Source of the DNA: Rusavskia elegans
Taxonomy: Eukaryota > Ascomycota > Lecanoromycetes > Teloschistales > Teloschistaceae
Assembly: GCA_011316305.1 (NCBI GenBank)
Contig: SAUG01000104.1
Span: forward strand, 1 to 64,000
DNA length: 64,000 bases
Direction: 5' to 3'
Within the stretch, counting starts at the first letter, position 1; every line of letters starts with the position of its first letter. The notes beneath the pieces were generated by a model. That model was not told the DNA's origin. It ran no database searches and saw nothing but the letters and a program-made list of their open reading frames with translations. Positions 20,536 through 29,931 of the stretch are shown piece by piece. Both the position numbers and the translations under genes were made by a program.

Positions 20536-21654
20536 CTAAGCCCAATGTACCATTTTCGCATAGTGCTTCGCAGGGGGGATCTGACCTGAACGAGAATCTC
20601 TTCCCCTCAGTCCTTTTCCAGGCCTCATTGTGCCTGATACCATGTCGAAGCATGCACATGTCGTGGTCTCATTGCACACTGGCCAGAGCCTTTTCGACTC
20701 CATGTCGCAAAATAAGTTCTCCGTCGACGATACGAAATCAAAACCTCGTGAGGTCTCGCTTTCACAGAGTTCTTTGGCACTGTGATTCGGACTCGTGCTG
20801 ATGATCACCACACTGGAATTGGATGCTTCCCCGAAGACAGCTGGGCTTTTGAATTGCCGACGGAGTTTCTTGCGGCTGGGGCCTTGATCAATAAGGGCTT
20901 TGTTGACGTGAGGTCCTTCGTCAGGCATGTGCCACCGCGACTTATCCATGACTGCCTTCGGATCACTGTCCTTCAGTGTCTTGGGCTCGAGATCGAGGGG
21001 AGGATTGAAGAAAGGAATGTAATCCTTATCTCCGAAATCTTCATACATCCGGAACCGTGGTGCGGCCTTGCACATGAGGTCCCGATTTTCGTTGAATTGC
21101 ACCGCTCGTTCGTCTGTTGCGGCAAAGTCGTTGAAATGCAAGCCTAGGCCCTGGAAACGGAGACCGTTGGAACGGTTACGGTCAATCCAAATGCAAGATG
21201 GCTGGTAATCATCGTCACCAGTCTTCAGCAGAGAATGGTACCAATCTGCTCCACACTCTTTGGCTACTTCTCCATACCATGCCTTTTTGGTGCCGTCAGG
21301 TTGGGTGATGGCAATGTAGGCAATGCATAAAGCATCGTCTCCTCCGTTGGCCACCGAGATGTATTCCGCTGGCTTCGTCCCAACGCCGTCAGCGAAAGGT
21401 ACCTTAATATCAATGAAGGATCCATCTTTGATCGTCTCTTTCTTCCCACCAACGGAGCCTACTTTTCGACCCATGATATCGTAGAGGGCGACACCTGGTT
21501 GGTTTCCGGAAGTGGTATCGGCTTCATTGCTCGATAAGCCAGCGGCAATCCTGACGACGGGTTCATGTTCGTCTTTCTCTGGTATCATGCCAGGAATCAT
21601 CAGGCCCACACTGACGGCGGAAGCCACTATACTGATCACGGCCAAAGCAGCCAT
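20536..21654 (-). CDS. Conserved-type fungal secreted or lumenal protein of unknown function
   Basis: A 372-residue intron-free gene, with ATG chosen at 21654 because the hydrophobic start MAALAVISIVASAVSVGLMI begins there; an upstream in-frame ATG at 21696 would bury it. The hydrophobic N-terminus may be a signal peptide or anchor. The body has many conserved-looking aromatic and Cys residues: ALCIAYIAITQPDG, AWYGEVAKECGADWY, SCIWIDRNRSNGLRFQGLG, and near the C-terminus SSTENLFCDMESKRLWPVC and ACFDMVSG. The C-terminal pattern (Cys-Asp-Met, then Cys-x-Asp-Met, ending in a HW motif) recalls a widespread but uncharacterised Pezizomycotina family. No enzyme motif is visible. Confidence 0.7.
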   Translation of the reverse strand: MAALAVISIVASAVSVGLMIPGMIPEKDEHEPVVRIAAGLSSNEADTTSGNQPGVALYDIMGRKVGSVGGKKETIKDGSFIDIKVPFADGVGTKPAEYISVANGGDDALCIAYIAITQPDGTKKAWYGEVAKECGADWYHSLLKTGDDDYQPSCIWIDRNRSNGLRFQGLGLHFNDFAATDERAVQFNENRDLMCKAAPRFRMYEDFGDKDYIPFFNPPLDLEPKTLKDSDPKAVMDKSRWHMPDEGPHVNKALIDQGPSRKKLRRQFKSPAVFGEASNSSVVIISTSPNHSAKELCESETSRGFDFVSSTENLFCDMESKRLWPVCNETTTCACFDMVSGTMRPGKGLRGRDSRSGQIPPAKHYAKMVHWA

Positions 21655-22857
21655 TTCGCGTGGGATGTGAAGAGTATGGGAGGGGCAAGGGTGCAAAGGG
21701 GACGTAGCTCGGTCTTATGAGGGTCTTGCAAAGAACTCAAATCTGGGTCGACGTGCATGCTTCGAGAGATGTCTCTACGAGTCCTACCTGGCCAATACTT
21801 ATACCGCTGCCCTTCACCGGGAAGATACCTGCACATGAATCAGGCCAGCCTCGCATCGTGGACCCACCCATGACGCGCGCTTGACAACAAGACGGTCGTG
21901 AAACTGTCCAATATCCGTCCCACCAGTCTATTTGCAGCTGATAGGTCGATTGTATCGGAGGCAAAGTTGGTGATCACTGCAATATCTGGCGATGCGTAGG
22001 ATCCCATTCGCGACTAAGGTTTCAAAGACTGTATGTCCCCGAAACGGATGCGTAACCCCAATACTCCTTCAACTTCCTTACTGGCGCAGCAAGCGAATCC
22101 AGGAGCAGTGTGCTCGAAATAACATTCACGCCAAGGTGGAAGATTACCAGGCTTGCTGATGGACTAGAAGAGGTTTGCCGCTGCAAGCTCAAATGCATGA
22201 ACGGTTACTGATCGTTAATGCGGGGGCTCGCTTGAGATCTCTACATGCTATCTTCATTTGCGATCGGATGTGTGCTTTGCCTCTGTGAAGCCCATCCATC
22301 GACATCGGGGGTAAATGAAAGTCCACGTGGTTTACCAAAAATGACAAAGGACAAAAGGGGAAGAAAATTGTCGGAGCTGGGGGTAAGCTACGCCAAGCAG
22401 TTCGTGTCGTACTGCATCTCATGACTTACCGAGCAAAAGTTCCGGCGCAGTAAGTTTGCTTCAGCCGAGACTTATGTGTATTGAACACAGCATCCATGCA
22501 CCTAAGCGGCATCTGCTCCACTTGGATGCCGGCATTTTTGCGCGCGGCAAGGGAGGCCCCCGTCCGCGGTTCGGCTTTTAGGCATTCCTGACCGTCGTTT
22601 CAGGTCTTGGAACAATTGCAAGCGCTACGAAGCGTTTCAGCCAGTATCTCAGTCGAACCCGATTAAGAAGCAGCTTTATCAGGTACAGTGGCTGTATTTG
22701 AGAGCTACCATAGAATCCCGATTTCTGGTAGTTTCTCTCTTTCTTTACTCTTGTCTTCCAACATTCTTCCACTTGCCAAAGCCAACAGCTCAGTGCCTCA
22801 CATATGATCCTGCATCAGTTTCATAGCTCTTAAGATTCCTTCAAGGTTATATTCGAT
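21655..22857. other. Divergent intergenic region
   Basis: A 1.2-kb gap between divergent genes for two predicted exported proteins. Short frames have no support. No clear repeat or RNA gene is seen. Confidence 0.5.
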
Positions 22858-23971
22858 ATGTTCCGCACATCGTCATCCTCAATCGGCATTTCACTTGCGC
22901 TCGCTATGGTCTCCCTGTTTGAGTCGTCTCATGCCGATATTGTGGGCTGCGACGCAGTTAATTGTCCACCGGACAAATACAATCAGACACAGTGTGTGAT
23001 TGGCAACACGACTGCCCACGAAATCGGCATCTCCTCATTCAACAGTGAACTCCTGTCACCTCAACCGCTGACCTGGACTCTTGCTATCCAGACCGTTGGA
23101 AACCAGGGGAATACTATCGAAAGAGGCTTCTTCCTGGGATCAGCCCCGTCTACTAATCTCCAGGTCAGTGTTTTCCCCCCCTCACATATGTCCACCGACA
23201 GTAAGACGGCCTTCTAGATGTACAAGTGTTCGTTCAAAAATAGTATCAATTCTTGGGCACACTTTCTCCGCATGTAGAGGCACTTTGGAGCAATACCGCT
23301 GATCAGAACATGTCACGTAGGGAACAAACTCATCTCGCATCTTAGCGTGTTCGCTCTTCTTCGAAGGAATTGCCAGCAGGCTTCGCTTCCCAGGCACGGA
23401 TCCTGAGTACGATCAAGGAAACTGCGACGACGCTCTCACCGCAGTATGTGTTAGTGACCTCCGGAAACAGAGCCAAGACGAACTGGCGAAGATCATGTCG
23501 AACGAGGCGCGCGACGACTTCAGCAATATCACATCAAGGTGTGATAGACTCGGCAACGCTCTGCGTGATCATGCTCCAGCTTCGTGTGCTATCGCAACCA
23601 ATGGAGCATGGGGAGACGTCCTTCCAAGATCCATAACAAATTTGACCACCGCTCCGCCCATCTCGCAGGGAAATTGTCATCCGACCACAGGAGCGAACTA
23701 CGATATCGCTTTTATTGCATCCAGCCGGATCCAAGTTCCCAGCCGCTCCACCGCCGAGCTTCGGTCGGCGCTTTTTGGCGTGACGCCCATCATGACAATT
23801 GCTTATAACGATGACGGTGCCAACGTCGAGGTCGACCTGACATGTCTGAAGACGATTGGACCAAAGGCAATGCAGGCTACTCAAAAGAAGAGCGGAGCGC
23901 CTGCGCTAGGTTTCAGTGGTATCGCAGTTTTGTTTCTAGCAATGGGTCACTTCTCTTACCTCTATTTGTGA
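22858..23971 (+). CDS. Predicted GPI-anchored surface protein
   Basis: Two exons (22858-23163 and 23321-23971) with donor GTCAGT and acceptor CGTAG join in phase 0 to give 318 residues. A signal peptide covers about residues 1-27. The mature part is Cys-rich (IVGCDAVNCPPDKYNQTQC) with N-glycosylation sites (NTT, NIT, NLT), a segment LACSLFFEGIASRLRFPG and the Cys pattern QGNCDDALTAVCV. The C-terminus is a hydrophobic stretch (GFSGIAVLFLAMGHFSYLYL) with no charged end, preceded by small residues (SGAPA), as in GPI signals. It most likely sits on the plasma membrane or cell wall. The intron is longer than most here (157 bases) and could hide another small exon. Function is unknown. Confidence 0.75.
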
Positions 23972-25267
23972 TCTTTGAGGCGTAGGGTAAGACAATTCGT
24001 TCGCTTGTGTTGTCCGTTTGAAGTTTTGGACCCCACTGAGCGCAGTAATTTGGCATTCGTTTGTTCATTAGGGGGAACTTCATAGAATCCTTCCATGGTT
24101 GGTTCTGGGTACCCAATAGGCTAGTCTTTCAAACATAGGTATCTTTCAGAATTTGATTGGCTCGCTTACTTCACACTAACGCCACCAGCGCTTACAATGC
24201 ACACTCCTTGACGCCTTCTAACTTGTTTAGTCTGGAGTTGCTCCCTGAATGGATAGGATTCCGGGTGTTACAGTCTGATACATTCAATTTAGCCGCCTCA
24301 CGTCAGTAGCCGAGTGTTCGGTCTTCTCCCCAAGATGTCACACAGCAACGAAATATTGCGGCTGGCTGCTCTCGAAACACATGCCTGTTTCAGGAGCCTG
24401 GGTGCAGAGGAAGGGCCGCCCAGCAGTGGATTCGAACGCGATCCTCTCTTATGTTCCGAGATCCCGGCGTCAAACGAAATTTCCTTATTTGCTGCAGTCA
24501 GCACAAGCGTCACAAGCATCTCGAACTTGGTACCTTAGCCATACGAGGCAACGGTCATTACAACATCACCTTGGCACTCAAACCGATGAATTATCATCGC
24601 GTTTCATTCTTGTCCTTCCGAGCACACTGCCACAGTCATTCATTCGACGTCAAGCATAGTAAGCTAATGACATGGGCGACTAAGTGAAACTGTCGACAAG
24701 TCCCCTGGCGAGGTACTAAGTATGACAACGGGCTAAGAAAGGGAGTGGACGCTGATCTACGACCAAAATACCGACCCCAACGCAGAGAATGACTCTGACG
24801 GCCGCCCTTTGCATGTTCTGCTACACTGAGCGGCCGTCGTGATGTGGCACGAGCGGTTTAAGGCAAACATCCCTAGATTTCCGGCCATCATGCCGAACAC
24901 AGCAACTGGCATGTCTAAGCATGAAACGAACGCGGCGTTACAGCGAGTAGCTTTGCATGTGTTTCATCTCCGCTGTTATGAGCTTGCCGCCAAGGAGAGA
25001 CGAAAAACTCGGACTGCATGAGAGCAAGCTGCAAGACCGTTTCACGAAGGCATCCGGATCCATTGATGCTTTGCTTAAGCTTCGGAACGCTTAGACATAG
25101 GTGGCCTCGGCTCAGATGGATTACTGATAAAGTCTCTCGCAAGTCGTGGAGGCCGTCCTAATTCACGACAGACTCCATTGCTGCCAAGCACATCGAGAAA
25201 GCTGATCGAATTCTTGCAAAGCTCTTTCCTTCCGTGCAGCCCACTCCTCCCACCCTTCCTTTCCAAC
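23972..25267. other. Gene-poor 1.3-kb gap
   Basis: No gene can be supported. An 8-base GC-rich inverted repeat (GACGGCCG at 24797 and CGGCCGTC at 24831, loop 26) is present. A tRNA-like GGATTCGAAC string at about 24428 does not have a pairing T-arm. Confidence 0.45.
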
Positions 25268-26962
25268 ATGCGCCTACTACGCCAGCTCGCTCTCGCAGCA
25301 GCAGCACTTTACAGCCTCAACACTCCTGGACAATCGAGAGTACTTCCTGCCGAGTCCATCAACTCAAGAGATCACGGATGCCTCGCTGTCAAATGTCTAG
25401 GTAACAGAGAGTCCTACAGGTGCTCAAGTTGTCCCTTCCGATTTGGACTGCTAAGCCTGAATCAGACGTGGTTCAACGGTCACCAAACTATTTTGCGAAA
25501 CGCGACCGCACTTCGATCTCGGAAGGGCATGGATTCATATTCGAGCGAGTAGCCCCACCACGACTTATCAGCCCAAAGCCGAAGCCGAAGCCAGACAGTC
25601 CGACTGTGAAGCCTGGACAAACGCCGTCGATCCCTGGCAACCCGAAGGATGCACCACCACGTATTGCATCGGATGCCGCGCCATTGCCCCTCGGTGCGAG
25701 TAAGCCTGGTGATCCAGGATTCAACCTGTATGGAGAGTTGAAGGTGCGTCTCCAGGGTGCTTACACCATTTCTGCTTGGTTCTTGCATCTGTTGGTGTAC
25801 AGGCTGCAGTATTCTGCCCCATTCAAATCACCCCTTAAGATGTGCTCAAGGAGCCTAGCGCTTGTGAGCTGCTGTTGACGTTCGGAGAAATCTTGTTTTA
25901 GGATCCGATCAAACTCAAGCAAAAAGGCGGGGACGTCGACAAGGAGGCTTACAGAACCGAGCACGAATATAAAGCCGACGAAATCCAAAAGAAGTTCGAT
26001 GACAACTACAGGGTGGATCCAAAAGAAGAAGAAGAAACTCTTGAAAAGGGCGCTGACAATGACGTTGAAGCCGCGTTAAAGGACCTGGGCATTGATACGA
26101 TGGAAAACGCGCAGTATGTCATTCCAAGTCTTTACCCTAATCTCGTGACCTCCCAGCCTTCCACTTCTGTACCCAAACACCTGTACCTCACTTGAAAGAG
26201 CCCACTATACGCCATCCCACCAATCCTTTTCCCACCCCCACCTTCCTCACACAGAAACCACGGCTTACGCACATAATAGCTACCGTTCAACCGAAGTCTT
26301 CTCCAAAACCGGCGAGGAAGACGCCGTCGCCGAAGCGAAATACTTCCCCGAAAAAGGCATCATCATTGGCGAATCCCGCTTCTCAGAACGGGACCTGAAT
26401 CCGCCGGACAAAAAGCTGCGTCCCTCGGACCTCACTTTCCTGCAATGGAACAGTATCGCCGGCAAAGATAAGGTTAAGAGTCTTCGCGCCTTTGTTGGTC
26501 GAACCATCATCAGTACAAGCACGGTGCAAATGATGCAGAAAGCGCAGCGCGACACTCTGCAGGGGCTGAGTGAGAAAGCGACATTCAAGAGGGGGGCCGA
26601 TACGGAGGCCAAGAGGGATGCGTTCGAATTGATGATGGGGACGGATTTCATTAGTAGTCTAAATCACATGCTCAAGGATCATGCTCCGGTACGTTTTGTT
26701 TTTCTTTTCTTCCCTTTTTTCGTTCTTTCCATCTCTTTCCTTTGGTTTGTCTTTCCTTCCGAGCGACCACCATTTAGGCCATTTTTTGGGCCCTCTGTAG
26801 CAAATGCACCTTCATTTTGACTGGCTGCTCTGACACCGTCTGTTTGTATAGGTGCTTGGGAAGAAGCAGATTTCTAGTATATTGTGTTATCCGAGGACGT
26901 TTGATGGGAAGGAAGGGGAGAAAGATATTACCATTACTGTCAATTTCGAGGACGTCACATGA
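25268..26962 (+). CDS. Predicted secreted protein with Pro/Lys spacer, unknown family
   Basis: Five exons (25268-25400, 25466-25743, 25902-26113, 26280-26688, 26852-26962) join in a single frame to give about 380 residues. Introns have GT-AG ends, and intron 1 has a plausible branch site. The N-terminus MRLLRQLALAAAALYSL is a signal peptide. Residues about 75-105 form a Pro/Lys-rich spacer (PKPKPKPDSPTVKPG). A highly charged region follows (KEAYRTEHEYKADEIQKKF, EEEETLEKGADNDVEAAL). The C-terminal part looks folded: YFPEKGIIIGESRF, LTFLQWNSIAGKDK, AFVGRTIISTSTV, and a last strand-like exon ISSILCYPRTF...ITITVNF. I recognise no domain. It converges on another predicted secreted-protein gene. 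Exon 1 to 2 joining is the least certain. Confidence 0.58.
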
Positions 26963-27486
26963 TCGTTGTGATAACAGCTACGACGAACTGGCGGGTTTGA
27001 GTTTTGGTGGTGGGATGTTTTATGTGAATGGGTTGTCATGTAAGATCTGTTACTTGTGAGACTTCGTTCACCGATTTATCCCTTCGTAGGCCAACATGCG
27101 TGCTCGCTTTTGTTATCGCAGTAATTTAAGGGCTGATAGGGCTGAACGAGCACGCTGGCTTACGAAGGGATACTGCTGTGTGCTGGCGTTCTGGGCCAGA
27201 TGACTTGTAATACAGATCTGGCATAAAGTCATCTCGCATAATATCAAAAAAAAAACTCTTCATTGCACCCATCCAGTACACACACGTGAAGAGTCCATGT
27301 TATCCCGTTATCCTTTCTCCCGACTGCAGTGTCGGGACGGAGTTTCACCTGCAGATATATCCTCTCTCATAGGCTCAAGATTAAGATTCTCTTGCCCACA
27401 TGGTTCTGACATTGGACGGGAAAGTCATCTACTTCACATATGTATACTGCAGCCAAGGACCGAGAAATTCAGTCCTACTCCCGCCC
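26963..27486. other. Convergent intergenic region with a long imperfect hairpin
   Basis: This lies between the stops of two converging genes for predicted secreted proteins. It contains the inverted repeat at 27078-27171 and a poly-A run near 27245-27254. No gene is seen. Confidence 0.55.
27078..27171. repeat. Imperfect inverted repeat (hairpin), arms of 29 and 25 bases
   Basis: Arm 1 (27078-27106) starts ATCCCTTCGTAGGCCA and ends GCGTGCTCG. Arm 2 (27147-27171) is its reverse complement except for one mismatch and a four-base bulge (ACAT) in arm 1. The loop is 40 bases. It lies between two convergent genes. Confidence 0.75.
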
Positions 27487-28246
27487 CTAAATCCGCAACG
27501 CATCTACTCGCGGCGGATCCTCCTCGTGAATAAGAGCAATATACGCATCCGGCCTATCCTCCACATACTCAAACATATGAACACCAACCTCGACTTCGAA
27601 AAAGCCATAGGCGCGAAACAAAAGCGCCACGGCCCGGATAGCGGCTTGGGCGACGGAGAACCGGACTTCGTATCTTGAACCCATTATCATCAGTCCAGTC
27701 ATCGATCCATATCATCACCAACTCGTGCGAAGAGAAAAATGATCCGTTTAAAGGAAAGGGAGAACGCACCGCCTGTTCGGAATCGGATGAATCCAATAGT
27801 CTAACCCGCCAACCTTCTTATCGAATCCCTTGTCTGGCAATTTCTGGTCGCCCTGATAGCGTATGTTGTTTGCGAGGGTCAGCTGTAGGTTGCGGCTTAT
27901 GATGTAGAAATGCCGGATTTGCGGAGGTGTTAGCGGGGTCCAGGCGTATTTGACGTGGATGAAGGCGGAGAGGTCGAGGTCGGGGAGGGCGTAGAGTTCT
28001 GGGAAGGGACCCGCGGGGCTGTGGATTTTGTTGGTGGTGGTGGTGGTGGTGAGGTGGGTTTTGGGGGGGAAAGGGGGAAGCTTACGTTGCGAGGTTTTGG
28101 TTGGTGTTGTTGCAATTTGGTGCCTCTTTGGGAATGAGTTGGGATCTGATGGTCGCATCTGGAATACATGGTGGCGGGAATGCTACGATGAAAGAGGCGA
28201 GAGCAGATAGCAGGTACATATAGCGAGAAAGGGCAGTGATAATCAT
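27487..28246 (-). CDS. Predicted secreted protein, unknown family
   Basis: Three exons (28086-28246, 27770-28018, 27487-27673) join in frame to 198 residues. Introns are 67 and 96 bases, the first with a long CCA-repeat tract. The N-terminus MIITALSRYMYLLSALASFIVA is a signal peptide, followed by PPPCIPDATIRSQL. The body reads LYALPDLDLSAFIHVKYAW, then GGLDYWIHPIPNRR, YEVRFSVAQAAIRAVALLF and a C-terminal EYVEDRPDAYIALIHEEDPP. ATG 28246 is used because it begins the signal peptide. No domain is recognised. The consistent splice phases and unbroken joined frame support a real gene. Confidence 0.62.
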
Positions 28247-29343
28247 AGTGAAATAACACTGAAGTAAATACCTGGTGGAGGAGGAAGCCGAGGCGACGAG
28301 GAAAGGTAAAAGTTGATATAGAGTATAGAATATATGTTTGAGCTTCAACGTTATTAATTGGGTATATACTGGATCGGATAATACGTCATGCTATAAGCGT
28401 CCTGTGGAGGCGACTCTCGATCCACCGACTAATCAGCGAAGGTAGAAATCTCTCATCCCACACTAATTGCGAGCCTTTTCATCCCGCGATGTTTGGATTG
28501 CGAGAATTGGCGTTTCCCAGCCTCGATGCATCTGTATCATTCGAGGCTGAAGCGAGTGCACACTGATTGTGGATATGTATATGGTGTTGCAGGGAAGGAT
28601 GTATCGATATCACGGCGGTGTGCAACATATCCCTACTCAGCCGTGATATATCCCAAAACGGAGTACGAACAAGCTTCCCAAAAAGGCGTTCGGAATTTCA
28701 CCCAAAGCTACCAGTTTCGGCCAAGCCATCATCCAAAACCCCTTAAAACCTTTTAGCGTCGGGAAACCTTCGGTCGTCGCTTTCGCTCTGTCCCTTACTT
28801 ATAATTATAACACCACCATAACACCCAGTCGTCGCACCCAAACCAGACCACCACAGCCACTACTACAAACACACCTCCCATCACCACCAAGCACAAACTG
28901 TTTCAGCCTCCAAAGAAATGCAGGCATTCCACACCAAGCCGCAACCCGCCCCACAACCGCCTCCCCTGAAACCCCTAAACAGTCGCACGACATACGGTAT
29001 CCTACATCTGCCAGCTCCCATGTCTGCTCCGTACCAGAAGCACATCCACAGAAGCGAGTATCATAGAAAACTGCTTACATGCACGCACCCAACCTCAACG
29101 TCGCCGAGAAAAATTCCTTTGTTTCATATCCCTTTGTTTTGTAGTGCCCTTTCGCAACTTATCTAGATCCGGAAACAACCATACTCTCTTCTCCATCTCC
29201 ATGATTTCGTGTGAAATGTGTTTTCATCATCGATCTTCTAGCGAGCTCATTCCGTCCTATATTCACTATCCACTTAATAACCTCCACCCAATAACCTCCA
29301 CCCACCACCAGCCCAAAATCTCCAACCAACCACCAACACAAAA
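28247..29343. other. Gap and long CA-rich leader of small membrane protein F
   Basis: From about 28800 to 29343 the plus strand is C/A-rich and G-poor, like the leaders of genes A-E. Short frames in it are low-complexity (Pro-rich). No other gene is supported. Confidence 0.5.
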
Positions 29344-29601
29344 ATGATAACCCCAACCCCCACACCCACCTTACCACCCGCCACCCCCAAACTCCACGCC
29401 ACCCTCACCACCCTCGTTATTCTCCTTTACATCATAACGCCCTGCGTCCTAACGCTCTTCATCCTCCCGCTCGGGATATGGTATCTTGTTCGGACGATCC
29501 GGAAACGGCGCCATCGCCAACGCCAAGGCCAAGGGAAGAGTGGGGAGATGGAGATGGAGGAAGAGAGGAAGAGGATGAGATGGGGGGAAGGGGGGGTGTG
29601 A
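29344..29601 (+). CDS. Small single-pass membrane protein F
   Basis: An 85-residue protein with a Thr/Pro-rich N-terminus (TPTPTLPPATP), one membrane segment at about residues 22-49 (LVILLYIITPCVLTLFILPL) and a strongly basic tail (RTIRKRRHRQRQGQGK) followed by an acidic/basic end (EMEMEEERKRMRW). The build, the G-poor CA-rich leader and the switch to G-rich DNA at the stop match genes A-E, 14-18 kb to the left. It converges on LST4. Function is unknown. Confidence 0.6.
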   Translation: MITPTPTPTLPPATPKLHATLTTLVILLYIITPCVLTLFILPLGIWYLVRTIRKRRHRQRQGQGKSGEMEMEEERKRMRWGEGGV

Positions 29602-29931
29602 GAAGAATGAAGGAAGGGGTGAGGAGATTGATTGATTGGGGGTTTGGAGGATGTTAGCTAGGTAGACGCTGATAATTTCAGGGTATGAGGTGATGTTTTG
29701 GTAACAGCCGAGTAGGGGGTATCATCTATATAAGACTCCGGTCACCTGTGCTTTCGTCCGTCATAAGAGTATCATTACTGTTATTTCCACCGCCCTCGAA
29801 AAGCATCAATAGCAAAAGGGGTATCATCGCAGGAATCCACATAACAGCTTCCACGTAATCGCCTTCACATCATTATGAGAATCATCCCCCCATTTTAAAA
29901 AGCATCAAAGCATAACCACCACGTACCTCAC
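29602..29931. other. Convergent intergenic region
   Basis: The 3' flank between gene F and LST4. Nothing is recognised. Confidence 0.5.

Noticed and set aside
24400..24530. tRNA-like GGATTCGAAC string on the minus sense
   Set aside because: The bases flanking the TTCGAAT loop do not form a five-pair T stem, and no anticodon arm is visible.
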